Of a stretch of 64,000 nt of DNA, positions 33,804 through 42,915 are shown piece after piece (position 1 is the stretch's first letter; the number at the start of each line of letters is the position of its first letter). The translations under genes and the position numbers were made by a program. The notes under the pieces are model-generated. The model ran no database searches and was not told where the DNA came from. It saw only the letters and a list, made by a program, of their open reading frames with translations. Source of the DNA: Mucilaginibacter ginsenosidivorax (GTDB taxonomy: Bacteria; Bacteroidota; Bacteroidia; Sphingobacteriales; Sphingobacteriaceae); NCBI RefSeq assembly GCF_007971525.1, contig NZ_CP042437.1:5704001-5768000 (forward strand), read 5' to 3'.

Positions 33804-34685
33804 TTAACCTGCAAGCGGAAATTTATCACGAAATGCAGCGGGAGTGGTACCCTCTTGTTTTTTAAAGAATTTAGTAAAGTTTGTTGGTTCTCCAAACCCG
33901 AGATCAAATGCGATGGTCTTACTTGACACGTCAGAATAGATAAGCATCCTTTTTGCCTCAAGCATCAAACGTTCATTTATCAAAGCTTTTGTACTTCGAC
34001 CGGTAGCCCTCGCAGTCAATCTGGAGAGGTACTTTTCAGTTACTGCCAATTTTTGCGCGTAAAACTTAACATTTTGCTCTTCCCGAAAATGCTGTTCTAA
34101 TAATTCTCTAAATTCGACTATTAGGTTGCCGCCGGATTTCGCCGGCCCAATTACAGGCAATTCAGGCCAGGTCACGCGCTGGGCGAGAAAAATCAAGTTT
34201 GCAAGGTAATTTCTTAGAATATCTGATTGAAACTGCTCATCCGGCAGCAAGAACTCTTTCTCCATTTCCTGCCACAGTTCCCGGAGCGGCTTAGACATTC
34301 GACCAACGCTCTGTTGCCCGCTGGCTTTAGAATCACTAAAGAGTAGCGAATTCTGCAAAAAGGTAACATCACCCTCGCTTTTGCAAAAAAAAGCTTCGGT
34401 AAACAAGAGGATGCGGAATTTATAAGTGTCGCTATGATTAAAATACTGCACAGCATCTTTTCTTACAAATAGTAGGGAATCTTCAACAAGATGAATTGGT
34501 TTGAAGTCCACAAGATGAGTTATAGCTCCTTCGATTAGCCATAAAACACAGTAAAAAGAGGCGCGGTGAGGAACCTTCAAATACTTCATTTTAAGAGCAT
34601 CACGGCTATCGATACTTAGAATCTCAAATCCTATTTTTTGAGGCCCTTCAAAATCGATATTGGGTATACTATTTGTTTTGTTCAA
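33804..34685 (-). CDS. AraC-family transcriptional regulator
   Basis: The 293-residue protein has an N-terminal cupin-like sensing domain ('KVPHRASFYCVLWLIEGAIT', 'LLFVRKDAVQYF') and a C-terminal pair of HTH motifs with 'VKFYAQKLAVTEKYLSRLTA', 'LMLEAKRMLIYSDVSSKTIA' and 'FDLGFGEPTNFTKFFKKQEG'. Typical AraC length. It is divergent from the alpha/beta hydrolase-HD pair at 34990 and may control it. A fragment of another AraC gene lies directly beyond its start. Confidence 0.9.
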   Translation of the reverse strand: MNKTNSIPNIDFEGPQKIGFEILSIDSRDALKMKYLKVPHRASFYCVLWLIEGAITHLVDFKPIHLVEDSLLFVRKDAVQYFNHSDTYKFRILLFTEAFFCKSEGDVTFLQNSLLFSDSKASGQQSVGRMSKPLRELWQEMEKEFLLPDEQFQSDILRNYLANLIFLAQRVTWPELPVIGPAKSGGNLIVEFRELLEQHFREEQNVKFYAQKLAVTEKYLSRLTARATGRSTKALINERLMLEAKRMLIYSDVSSKTIAFDLGFGEPTNFTKFFKKQEGTTPAAFRDKFPLAG

Positions 34686-34724
34686 TCGAATTAGTTATAA
34701 AAACACACTGCTAAATTACATGAT

Positions 34725-34925
34725 TTGGCCAACACATTCCTATTGGCCGCCAAAAGACTTCCCATTTACGGTAATGACACCGTGAAAACATTGGCTTTTC
34801 GCTTGGGTTTGAATAGCCACCGATTTTGTAAAGTCTTTCCGGAAGCATACAGACTACACACCAACTGTTTTTCACGACCTGTACCTTTCCCTATCAAGGT
34901 AAAAAGTATCATCAAAAAGCGTTAA
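34725..34925 (+). pseudogene. Remnant of an AraC HTH domain
   Basis: A 66-codon frame without a proper start contains 'LLAAKRLPIYGNDTVKTLAF' and 'RLGLNSHRFCKVFPEAY'. These align with the second HTH of AraC proteins (compare 'LEAKRMLIYSDVSSKTIAFD' in the neighbouring intact gene). The N-terminal sensor and first HTH are missing and the end is scrambled. On the plus strand, opposite to the intact AraC gene; probably a decayed paralog. Confidence 0.55.
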
Positions 34926-34989
34926 TTTACCTTTCCCTGCCATCCAACTGTGGCGACATTTGACTTATTAAATCATTAAAGAAAATCAA

Positions 34990-35781
34990 ATGTACTACAC
35001 AGTAAACAACGTAAAACTTTACGTAAAGGACGAAGGCGAGGGAAGCCTGGCCTTGTTATTTTTGAACTTCTGGGGAGGATCGACAGAAACCTGGAATGGA
35101 GTAACAACCCAACTAAAAGACAATTTCCGCTGCATCAATTATGATCATCGCGGCTGGGGACAGTCTGAAAAACCGGAAACGGGTTATGACATCGCTTCAT
35201 TGGCTGAAGATGCGCTCGCATTAATAGCAACTTTGAATCTTGACGATTATGTTATTGTAGGCCATTCAATGGGCGGCAAGGTGGCTCAATATATTGCAGC
35301 ACGGAAACCTGCTGGTTTACGTAAACTAATTTTAGTTGCACCATCCCCATCAGTTCCAACCGTAATGCCTCCGGAGAGGTATGAAGGCATGAAACGTGCT
35401 TACACCTCCATAGAGGGCATTAATGCGACCATTGACAATGTCTTTAAGGCATCCGATATCAAACCTGAAATCAGGGCTCAATTAGTTCATGATATGCAAA
35501 GCCACAATGAAAGCTCAAGAATAGGCTGGCCTACAATTGCTCTGATTGAGGATGTGTCTGCCGGAGTAGATGGGATTGAAGTTCCTACGCTGATCATTGC
35601 CGGAGAAAATGACATTGTCGATCCACCGGAAAGATTGGCTATAGAAGTTGAAGCCGTAATAGCCGGTTCTAAATTGGTAATTGTCGAAGATGCGGGGCAC
35701 CTGAGCATGTTACAACAACCTGATTGCGTTGCTGAACTCATCGGTCACTTTGCTAAGGCTAACCTTCAGGAACAATTATGA
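34990..35781 (+). CDS. Alpha/beta hydrolase (serine type)
   Basis: The 263-residue protein has the classic triad: nucleophile Ser93 in 'VGHSMGGKV', an acid in 'IIAGENDIVDPPERL' and His in 'VEDAGHLSML'; also 'YDHRGWGQSEKP' (51-62). The oxyanion region 'FLNFWGGSTETW' lacks the usual HG motif. No signal peptide, so cytosolic. Similar to carboxylesterase, lactonase or haloperoxidase-like enzymes; substrate unknown. It overlaps the next gene by 4 nt, so the two proteins are co-translated. Confidence 0.85.
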   Translation: MYYTVNNVKLYVKDEGEGSLALLFLNFWGGSTETWNGVTTQLKDNFRCINYDHRGWGQSEKPETGYDIASLAEDALALIATLNLDDYVIVGHSMGGKVAQYIAARKPAGLRKLILVAPSPSVPTVMPPERYEGMKRAYTSIEGINATIDNVFKASDIKPEIRAQLVHDMQSHNESSRIGWPTIALIEDVSAGVDGIEVPTLIIAGENDIVDPPERLAIEVEAVIAGSKLVIVEDAGHLSMLQQPDCVAELIGHFAKANLQEQL

Positions 35782-36560
35782 AGCGCTCGAAGGTAGGCAC
35801 CTATGAATGGAGTTTGTCGACGGACACCTCATTAAATTTAAAAGAGAGCATCGCATTGTTTGGTCAGCTGGTAGCTGCCCAACTCTTCGATGCTCTCAAT
35901 GCGGCTGGGAATAAATTGGGCTTGAATAGAAATAAAATGGCCCGGGTTGATGCCAGCAAGATTATTATACCTGATTCAAAAATCGCTAAAGAAACGTTTG
36001 AATATGCTTCTGAGTTGTATGATCTGCCATTACTCAATCATTGTATTAGGACCTATCTGTGGGGTGTTTTGTTAGGGCAATATGATAATGTGCATCCGGA
36101 TTTAGAATTTCTATATGTTAGCGGATTATTACATGATATCGGATTATCCAAAGTTCATGAGCACAAGATTGGATCATGTTGTTTTGCGATCACTGGTGCC
36201 GGCCAGGCAAAAGCATTTGTTGAACAAAAAGGCTGGATGCCAGAACGCTCCATTGCTTTGTTTAATGCCATAGGAATGCACTTGAATCCAATGGTTAGTA
36301 AAACAGATGGACTGGAAGGATTTTTATTGAAAAGCGGAGCCTTTATGGATCTCTTAGGAGGTGGACATACCAAGATACCTCTGTCGGAAAAAACAAAGAT
36401 CATTCACGAGTACCCCCGGTTGAAATTCAATGAGGACATTTTGGATGTGAAACATTTGCCCAATTCAAGGGGAGCATTTTTCGCCAAATTTGGGGCGGAG
36501 AAGTTGAGCAAGAAGAACCCGTTGAATCAACTGGAACATGTTGATCTTTCAAATAAATAA
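35778..36560 (+). CDS. HD-domain protein, cyanamide-hydratase-like
   Basis: The 260-residue protein carries an HD metal-binding arrangement with an early His in 'NHCIRTYLWG' and the HD pair in 'GLLHDIGLSKV', plus later 'GMHLNPMV'. The spacing and the 'H-xR-xY-xWG' start resemble cyanamide hydratase-like HD proteins rather than signalling nucleotidases. The reaction is probably hydration or hydrolysis of a small nitrile-type or ester compound (inference), acting after the co-encoded alpha/beta hydrolase (ATGA overlap). Confidence 0.75.
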   Translation: MKRSKVGTYEWSLSTDTSLNLKESIALFGQLVAAQLFDALNAAGNKLGLNRNKMARVDASKIIIPDSKIAKETFEYASELYDLPLLNHCIRTYLWGVLLGQYDNVHPDLEFLYVSGLLHDIGLSKVHEHKIGSCCFAITGAGQAKAFVEQKGWMPERSIALFNAIGMHLNPMVSKTDGLEGFLLKSGAFMDLLGGGHTKIPLSEKTKIIHEYPRLKFNEDILDVKHLPNSRGAFFAKFGAEKLSKKNPLNQLEHVDLSNK

Positions 36561-36795
36561 CAGAATTACTGTATGGCAACCGAATTAAATACGCCGCGTT
36601 AACTTGTGGGTACAAATAAATATCAATATTTCATATTTTGCGCTTGTGTTTCCATTACTGCTATTATTACCTATTCCATCTTATTCAGTATCTGAGTCAT
36701 TAAATTTATGATCGGCTATTTTAAATCTGAAGAATCGCCACCATTCGTTTTAATTTTAACAATGGCAGGCCCTTATCACAGCAATGGATTTACAA

Positions 36796-36831
36796 CAAAA
36801 AAGCCGGAAAGCTATTGGCCTCCCGGCTTTT
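36796..36831 (-). terminator. Terminator of the decayed APCDD1-like copy
   Basis: AAAAGCCGG (36799-36807) pairs with CCGGCTTTT (36823-36831), and the minus strand runs into Ts. The loop contains AAAGCTATTGGCC, close to the loop of the terminator at 54171-54201 after the intact paralog. Confidence 0.75.
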
Positions 36832-36841
36832 CCGACCCTCA

Positions 36842-36960
36842 ACCAGACCAAATGTCCATTTCTTCCGCAGTCGTACTCACAAAAATTTTGTTCATCTGTA
36901 AGGCCCTATGGCGGAAAAGCTCTTGCTAAAATATTGGGGGAAGCTCCAACGGTCCATTGA
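36842..36960 (-). pseudogene. Decayed C-terminal fragment of an APCDD1-like gene
   Basis: The reverse strand reads (W)TVGASPNILARAFPP, then an in-frame TAG, then GLTDEQNFCEYD. This aligns with 'KWTVGETQNILGKAFPPFGL' of the intact gene at 54227-54904. The rest of the gene upstream is gone. With the terminator it forms a recognisable gene corpse. The remainder of the 36561-37115 gap holds no other gene. Confidence 0.75.
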
Positions 36961-37115
36961 ATTATTGAGAAATTGTTAATTAACGGCTTCGTGTAGTTGA
37001 TTTATCGTTAATAAAACGTGCTTTTTCAAGTATTTCATTAAAATGTTTAATATTACGTTCTTAAATATCGAATTTTAGCTCAGTTATTAATGACTTTGGA
37101 ATAAATACTGGAAAG

Positions 37116-37712
37116 ATGCCAGCGGACGACAGAAATCTTAGTCTCGAAAGAGAGCTGTTATTGAAAATAGCATTAAAAGATGAGCAGGCATTCACTGTGA
37201 TTTATGAAAGGTATGTTAAGAAAATTTATACTTTCTCGTTTCGGCTATTGAATTCCAAGCAACTGGCCGAAGAGGTCGTCCAGGAATGCTTTCTAAAAAT
37301 ATGGTTATTAGGAGACTCACTGAATTCTATTCTCAATATTGAAGCCTATCTGGTCACGCTTTCCCGTAATAAATCGCTCGATGTATTACGGTTACAACAG
37401 CGGGAAATGAAGTCCGATTTACAGGAAGGTAAAAATTGGATTGAAGGTCATAATGATACCGAGGAAGCTATTCTGCTGAATGATACACGCAATTTACTAC
37501 AGACGGCGATAGACCAACTGCCACCCCAGCAAAAACGAGTGTATCAGCTATGTCAACAGGAAGGATTGAAGTATGAAGAAGCTGCAAAAAAGCTAAATCT
37601 ATCTCCGTTGACCGTTAAAAAGCACATGCAGCTTGCATTACGTTTTGTCCGGACTTACGTAGCAACAAACAGCAAAATTGCGATCGCGCTGATCTTGTTA
37701 AAGATTAGGTAA
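37116..37712 (+). CDS. ECF-type RNA polymerase sigma factor
   Basis: The 198-residue protein has sigma region 2 ('DEQAFTVIYERYVKKIYTFS', 'LAEEVVQECFLKIWLL') and region 4 ('LPPQQKRVYQLCQQEGLKYE', then 'LNLSPLTVKKHMQLAL'). This is the Bacteroidota ECF group that works with FecR anti-sigma factors and STN-domain SusC receptors. The next two genes are exactly those partners, so it very likely activates this locus on substrate binding. Confidence 0.93.
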   Translation: MPADDRNLSLERELLLKIALKDEQAFTVIYERYVKKIYTFSFRLLNSKQLAEEVVQECFLKIWLLGDSLNSILNIEAYLVTLSRNKSLDVLRLQQREMKSDLQEGKNWIEGHNDTEEAILLNDTRNLLQTAIDQLPPQQKRVYQLCQQEGLKYEEAAKKLNLSPLTVKKHMQLALRFVRTYVATNSKIAIALILLKIR

Positions 37713-37816
37713 TATTTATTTTTTTTCCCGTTACTCCGATCCCGCCCTTTAAAACGTCTTGTATTAAAAAAAGGTTATTTTATTGTATTTAAACTGTAAA
37801 GTTTGCCTTGAAAAAA

Positions 37817-39013
37817 ATGAAAAAAGAAAGAATTGCTTACCTGTACCAGCGCTATCAACAGCATTTGGCCACTCCGCAGGAAATGGCTGAATGGGGTAGC
37901 GTCTTACAGGATCCCCAGCAAAAAATATTGCTCGATGAGGTAGTCGACGCCTCGTATTATGTTATTCCGGAAACCGAGCTCATCGCGATGGATGGAAATC
38001 GGGAAGCGGAAATTTTGAACTTTATAGTTTCTCATAGAACACCACACAGGTCAAGGATCCTGAAAATGTGGCCAAGGTTTTCCATAGCTGCCGCTATTGC
38101 TATTTTTATGATTGGCGGTATGATCTTCTTTGTCAGCCGGTTCAGGGAGCATACCAACGACCCTGCTGTTGCCCATATCCTTCCGGGGAAAGAAGGCGCA
38201 ACACTTACGCTGGCAAATGGCAGGAAGATAAAGCTGGGGAACGCGGCCAATGGTGAATTGGCCAGAGAGTCCGGCGTCCGGATCAGGAAAACCGCTAAGG
38301 GACAAATTGTATACGAAGTAAGTGATGTAAATGCGGTTCCCGGCCAAATGAATACCCTTACTACGGCCAATGGGGAAACTTATATGGTTTTATTGCCGGA
38401 TAAAAGTAAGGTATGGCTGAACGCAGCTTCGGAACTGAAATACCCGGCATCATTTGCAGGAATTTCGAAGCGAATGGTCCAACTGGATGGTGAAGCATAT
38501 TTTGAAGTGGTCAGGGATAAAGCTCACCCCTTTATTGTTCAATCGGCCCGCCAGGAAGTTACCGTATTGGGTACCCATTTTGATGTTAACAGCTATCGCG
38601 ATAATGAAGCGGTAAAAACGACCCTCCTGGAGGGGAGGGTCGCCGTCAGGCGGTCCGGCATTCAAACGATGCCTGCCGCTGACAGCCTGATATTAAAGCC
38701 GGACCAGCAGGCGATATTAACGCCTAATTCTATTAACGAGCTGGATGTGGAAGCCTCCGATGCCATTGCCTGGAAGAACGGTTACTTTATGTTCAATAAC
38801 GAAGAATTGGGCAGCATCATGAAAACTTTGTCCAGATGGTATAACACAACAATCGTCTATGATGACGATGAAACTTTGAAACACGAGCTTGTTTTTGCCA
38901 AACTCAGCCGATACGAGAATATTTCGAAAATATTAAAGATGATGGAACGGACCGACAAATTAAAATTCAGGGTGGAAGGAAGAACCATTACGATAAGCAG
39001 AATACAGAAATAG
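37817..39013 (+). CDS. FecR-family anti-sigma factor
   Basis: I chose the ATG at 37817 (a TTG is three codons upstream); about 398 residues. A cytoplasmic N-terminal region ('AYLYQRYQQHLATPQEMAEW'), a transmembrane helix ('SIAAAIAIFMIGGMIFFVS', near 88-107), a FecR periplasmic domain ('VWLNAASELKYPASF', 'VQLDGEAYFEV', 'TVLGTHFDVNSY') and a C-terminal STN-like segment ('MERTDKLKFRVEGRTITI') are visible. It holds the ECF sigma inactive until the SusC signalling domain contacts it. Confidence 0.93.
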   Translation: MKKERIAYLYQRYQQHLATPQEMAEWGSVLQDPQQKILLDEVVDASYYVIPETELIAMDGNREAEILNFIVSHRTPHRSRILKMWPRFSIAAAIAIFMIGGMIFFVSRFREHTNDPAVAHILPGKEGATLTLANGRKIKLGNAANGELARESGVRIRKTAKGQIVYEVSDVNAVPGQMNTLTTANGETYMVLLPDKSKVWLNAASELKYPASFAGISKRMVQLDGEAYFEVVRDKAHPFIVQSARQEVTVLGTHFDVNSYRDNEAVKTTLLEGRVAVRRSGIQTMPAADSLILKPDQQAILTPNSINELDVEASDAIAWKNGYFMFNNEELGSIMKTLSRWYNTTIVYDDDETLKHELVFAKLSRYENISKILKMMERTDKLKFRVEGRTITISRIQK

Positions 39014-39235
39014 CACTATAATTCAAATTCCTAATTAATTGATCCATAAACAAAAGAACCACACATGAAACAGCCAGACGAAATTCCCTGATCCCCAGCT
39101 AAAAAGATAAAGGACCCCGATTTGCGGTCGAAGCCCTTTCATCTGATTTCAAATATTGCGTTAACAAATATTTCTTAACCGGCGATGTGCTCGTCCTTGT
39201 AAAACTATGCACAAGACCCAAAAACAGACTTGTAA

Positions 39236-42200
39236 ATGTATAAAAATTCTACTAAAAGTTGGTGGGCTCCACCTGCGTGCCCCTCTAAAATATTATTAAT
39301 CATGAAGATCACCGTACTCATTTTAGTTGCGGCACTGATGCAGGTTAGCGCGGCGACATTTGCGCAAAGGATCACGCTGAAGGGGAAAAATGTCTCCATC
39401 GAGAAAGTTTTCAAAGCCGTCAGCGATCAAACAGGCTATGATGTGATCGCTTTTACATCCAAGTTCAAGACCAGTAAACGTATCGACGTTGACTTTAAGG
39501 ATACCCCGTTGGATGAAGTTATGCAACAACTGATCAGCGGAACGGCCATGACCTTCACGATTGCGGATAAAACAATAGTTATTAAAGAAAAGCCCGCTGA
39601 TCTGGCAGTGCTCCCCAAAGAAAAAATGATCAGTATGGTTATTACCGGCCGGGTAACTAACGAACAGGGCGAACCATTAGCAGATGCTACCGTAGTAATA
39701 AAAGGTAAAAGCCGGGGTGTAAAGACGGGAAAAGATGGTGTGTTTATCATTTCGGATGTAAATGAAGATGATATCCTACTGATCTCTTACCTGGGCTACG
39801 AAACTATGGAAGTTCCGGCAAAGTCGAATTTAAAGGCAATTGTATTAAAAGTCCGGGTTGCTACGCTGGACGAGGTGGTCGTAACCAACGGGTATCAACA
39901 AATCGACAAACGCAAATTGACAAGTGCCATCACTCAGGTCAAAATGTCGGATATTAGTAATCCGGCTTTTTTCACCGTTGACCAGGCTCTGGAGGGTAGA
40001 ATACCCGGATTGTTTGTATTGAATAATTCAGGCGATATTGGTGTATCTCCCAAAATCCGGATCCGGGGAACATCAACGATATTGGGTAACCGTGAGCCGC
40101 TCTGGGTTGTTGATGGCGTCGTCGTTAATGATCCGGTTGGTATTGACCCTGCAACGATCAATGACCTGGATTTTGTGAACAGGCTCGGTAATGCAATTTC
40201 AGGGCTAAAGCCGTTCGATATAGAACAAATCGATGTGCTGAAGGACGCTTCGGCTACCGCACTTTACGGAGTAAGGGCGGCCAATGGGGTAATTGTAATT
40301 ACGACGAAAAAGGGCAAGACTGGGGACCCCTTAGTGACTTTAGATCAGTCAACCACGCTTACCCGCCGCCCCCGCTATTCCGACCACAATATTAACGTAA
40401 TGAATTCGAGACAGCGGATTGATTATTCCCGTGATATCATCAATAGCGGCCTGGATTATTCCGGTAATATCAATTATGTCGGCTATGAAGGTGCGTTGAA
40501 TAACCTTTATACCGGTAAAATCAATTACGCCCAGTTTCAGGATCAGGTGCAGGCCATGGAAACGATGAATACGGATTGGTTCGGGACGATCCTGCAGGAT
40601 GCGGTATCTACGCAAAACAATGTCAGCATATCCGGTGGTACCAACAAGATGACTTATTATTCATCTGTCGGTGTAGCCACACAACGAGGTACGCTGAAGG
40701 GCGATAAAACTGATCAGTATACTGCCATGGTCAAATTAAATGCGACGCTCACCCCAAAACTCAGTTGGGATATGACACTGCGTGGTAATACCCAAAAGAG
40801 CAACTATGTTGCCGGTTCTGTAAATGCGTTATCATACGCTTATAACACCAGCAGAGCAGTGCCTGCCTACAATGCAGATGGCAGCTTGAGTTATTACGAG
40901 AAATACAGCCCTACAGCTGCTAATGCCTATTATGCCTTTAATATCCAAAATGAAATGCAGCATTCCAGGGACCTGATCGGCAATTCCGGCATTAACCTGA
41001 CGACCGACCTGAATTTGAAAGTCAATCCCTATTTAAATGGTACGGTATTATTGTCCTATTCCAATAACAACAGTAATGACCAAACCGTATACGAAGAGAA
41101 TACATTTTATGCGGCGTCATTAAGAGGAAGTGAATTCGGGCAGCCTGCTGGCACCAACAGCCTGATGCCTTATGGCGGAGAGATGAAATCCAGCCAGGTT
41201 CGTAATGAGTCTTACCTGGTCAGGGGACAATTGAACTATGACAGACCGATAGCCTCGAGGGATAACCTGAACGTTACCCTGGGCACCGAAATATCGTCCA
41301 ACAAATATTCCGGCTATAATATGGACAGAAGGGGCTATCTGCCTGACCGGGGACAAACCTTCGCTGCAATAGATCCGGTTAAATATCCTTTATACGCGCA
41401 ATGGGCGACCTTGAATGACATGGATATTGTCAGAAATGAACTTACCAATCTGGCATCAGCCTATTTTTCCAGCAGCTATACCATTAATGACAAGTATATC
41501 CTGAATTTTAATACTCGTACGGATTTCTCGAACAAATTCGGATCAAGGGCGAAGGAGAAATTTTTACCCACATGGTCGGTTTCAGGCAGATGGGATATAG
41601 ATAAGGATTTCTTTAAAGATAGTAAATCTGTTAACCTGCTTGCGCTAAAGGCATCTTACGGTTTCCAGGGTAATATGCTGGAGAATCAGACACCCAATCT
41701 CATTATTAAACAAGGTTCAATAGATCCGATAACCCAGACTTACTATTCGAACATTGCTTTTTACCCCAACCCCAACCTGAAATGGGAAAGAAATAAAGAG
41801 ATTAATATCGGACTGGATTTCGGCTTCTTTAATAACAAGATCCAGGGTGTGTTCAATTATTTTAACAAAACGACAAGCGATGCGTTTTTGAATAAAAATG
41901 TGGCTGACATCAACGGGGTTACCTCTTATGAAGTTAATTCCGGCACGATCAAAAATCAGGGCATTGAACTGACTCTTAGTTTCACGCCCATCAATAACCT
42001 GGGTAAAGGTGGAACAAAGGGAGGCTTTACCTGGCGCGTAGATCCGCAACTTGGCCAGGTGATCAATAAGCTGCTTTCAAAGAGTATAAACACACAGAAT
42101 CTGGGTGAGCAGAATGCAAATGTTTACAATAGCTACCTCACCGGAAGCCAAGTAGTGGATGGAAAGGCAAGTAACACTTTTTATTCCTATCAATTTACCG

Positions 42201-42904
42201 GTCTTGATCACAATACCGGGCTACCGACATTCAAAAATGACGATCCTGCCTTAGCTGACAAATACAAAGGAATGTCACTTGACGAGATCATCAAACAAGT
42301 GATGGTTCCATCCGGAAGCCGCGTACCAACCATACAGGGCGGCTTGCTGAATGTATTCAGTTATAAGCAGTTTTCGATGAGTTTTAATCTGACCTATAGT
42401 TTGGGCAGCAAAGTCAGGCTTAAACCATTATACAGCAACACGGAAAACGGAATTGTTTCCTCTACGGTAGCAGCTCCACTTCCGGAAAATAACGTGAGCC
42501 TGCAATTCATTAACAGGTGGCGCGCTCCCGGCGATGAGGCCCGCACAACCATTCCTGCACTGGTCGGAGGTGCTGCCTATTACAATACCCTGGCACACTG
42601 GTCAACTAACCAGACCTATGAGTACGCGCAAAATATCTGGCAGATGTATGATAACTCAGACCTGCGGGTTGCCAGCGGTGATTACCTGAAAATTAAAACG
42701 TTCAACTTCAGGTATACCCTGTCGGATGGCTTAACCAAGCGCCTGCATCTTAAACAAACTTCGGTGATGTTCTCTGCAACCAACGTGTATACCTGGGCAA
42801 GTAAAAAGCTGGATGGACAGGACCCGGAGCAGTCGGACTTTACACAGAGTACACAGTTATCGCCTCGACCAACTTATTCCCTTACGTTAGATGTTTCATT
42901 TTAA
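39236..42904 (+). CDS. SusC/RagA-family TonB-linked receptor with STN signalling domain
   Basis: The 1222-residue protein has an N-terminal signal region with a short cytoplasmic lead ('MKITVLILVAALMQVSAAT'), an STN domain ('VFKAVSDQTGYDVIAF', 'FKDTPLDEVMQQLISG'), a carboxypeptidase-D-like domain ('ITGRVTNEQGEPLADATVVI'), a plug ('QALEGRIPGLFVLNN', 'IRIRGTSTILGNREPLWV', 'VLKDASATALYGVRAANGVI') and a barrel ending 'TYSLTLDVSF'. The STN domain fits sigma/anti-sigma control by the two upstream genes. The 220-nt gap before it shows no gene. Confidence 0.95.
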   Translation: MYKNSTKSWWAPPACPSKILLIMKITVLILVAALMQVSAATFAQRITLKGKNVSIEKVFKAVSDQTGYDVIAFTSKFKTSKRIDVDFKDTPLDEVMQQLISGTAMTFTIADKTIVIKEKPADLAVLPKEKMISMVITGRVTNEQGEPLADATVVIKGKSRGVKTGKDGVFIISDVNEDDILLISYLGYETMEVPAKSNLKAIVLKVRVATLDEVVVTNGYQQIDKRKLTSAITQVKMSDISNPAFFTVDQALEGRIPGLFVLNNSGDIGVSPKIRIRGTSTILGNREPLWVVDGVVVNDPVGIDPATINDLDFVNRLGNAISGLKPFDIEQIDVLKDASATALYGVRAANGVIVITTKKGKTGDPLVTLDQSTTLTRRPRYSDHNINVMNSRQRIDYSRDIINSGLDYSGNINYVGYEGALNNLYTGKINYAQFQDQVQAMETMNTDWFGTILQDAVSTQNNVSISGGTNKMTYYSSVGVATQRGTLKGDKTDQYTAMVKLNATLTPKLSWDMTLRGNTQKSNYVAGSVNALSYAYNTSRAVPAYNADGSLSYYEKYSPTAANAYYAFNIQNEMQHSRDLIGNSGINLTTDLNLKVNPYLNGTVLLSYSNNNSNDQTVYEENTFYAASLRGSEFGQPAGTNSLMPYGGEMKSSQVRNESYLVRGQLNYDRPIASRDNLNVTLGTEISSNKYSGYNMDRRGYLPDRGQTFAAIDPVKYPLYAQWATLNDMDIVRNELTNLASAYFSSSYTINDKYILNFNTRTDFSNKFGSRAKEKFLPTWSVSGRWDIDKDFFKDSKSVNLLALKASYGFQGNMLENQTPNLIIKQGSIDPITQTYYSNIAFYPNPNLKWERNKEINIGLDFGFFNNKIQGVFNYFNKTTSDAFLNKNVADINGVTSYEVNSGTIKNQGIELTLSFTPINNLGKGGTKGGFTWRVDPQLGQVINKLLSKSINTQNLGEQNANVYNSYLTGSQVVDGKASNTFYSYQFTGLDHNTGLPTFKNDDPALADKYKGMSLDEIIKQVMVPSGSRVPTIQGGLLNVFSYKQFSMSFNLTYSLGSKVRLKPLYSNTENGIVSSTVAAPLPENNVSLQFINRWRAPGDEARTTIPALVGGAAYYNTLAHWSTNQTYEYAQNIWQMYDNSDLRVASGDYLKIKTFNFRYTLSDGLTKRLHLKQTSVMFSATNVYTWASKKLDGQDPEQSDFTQSTQLSPRPTYSLTLDVSF

Positions 42905-42915
42905 AAGTATTGATT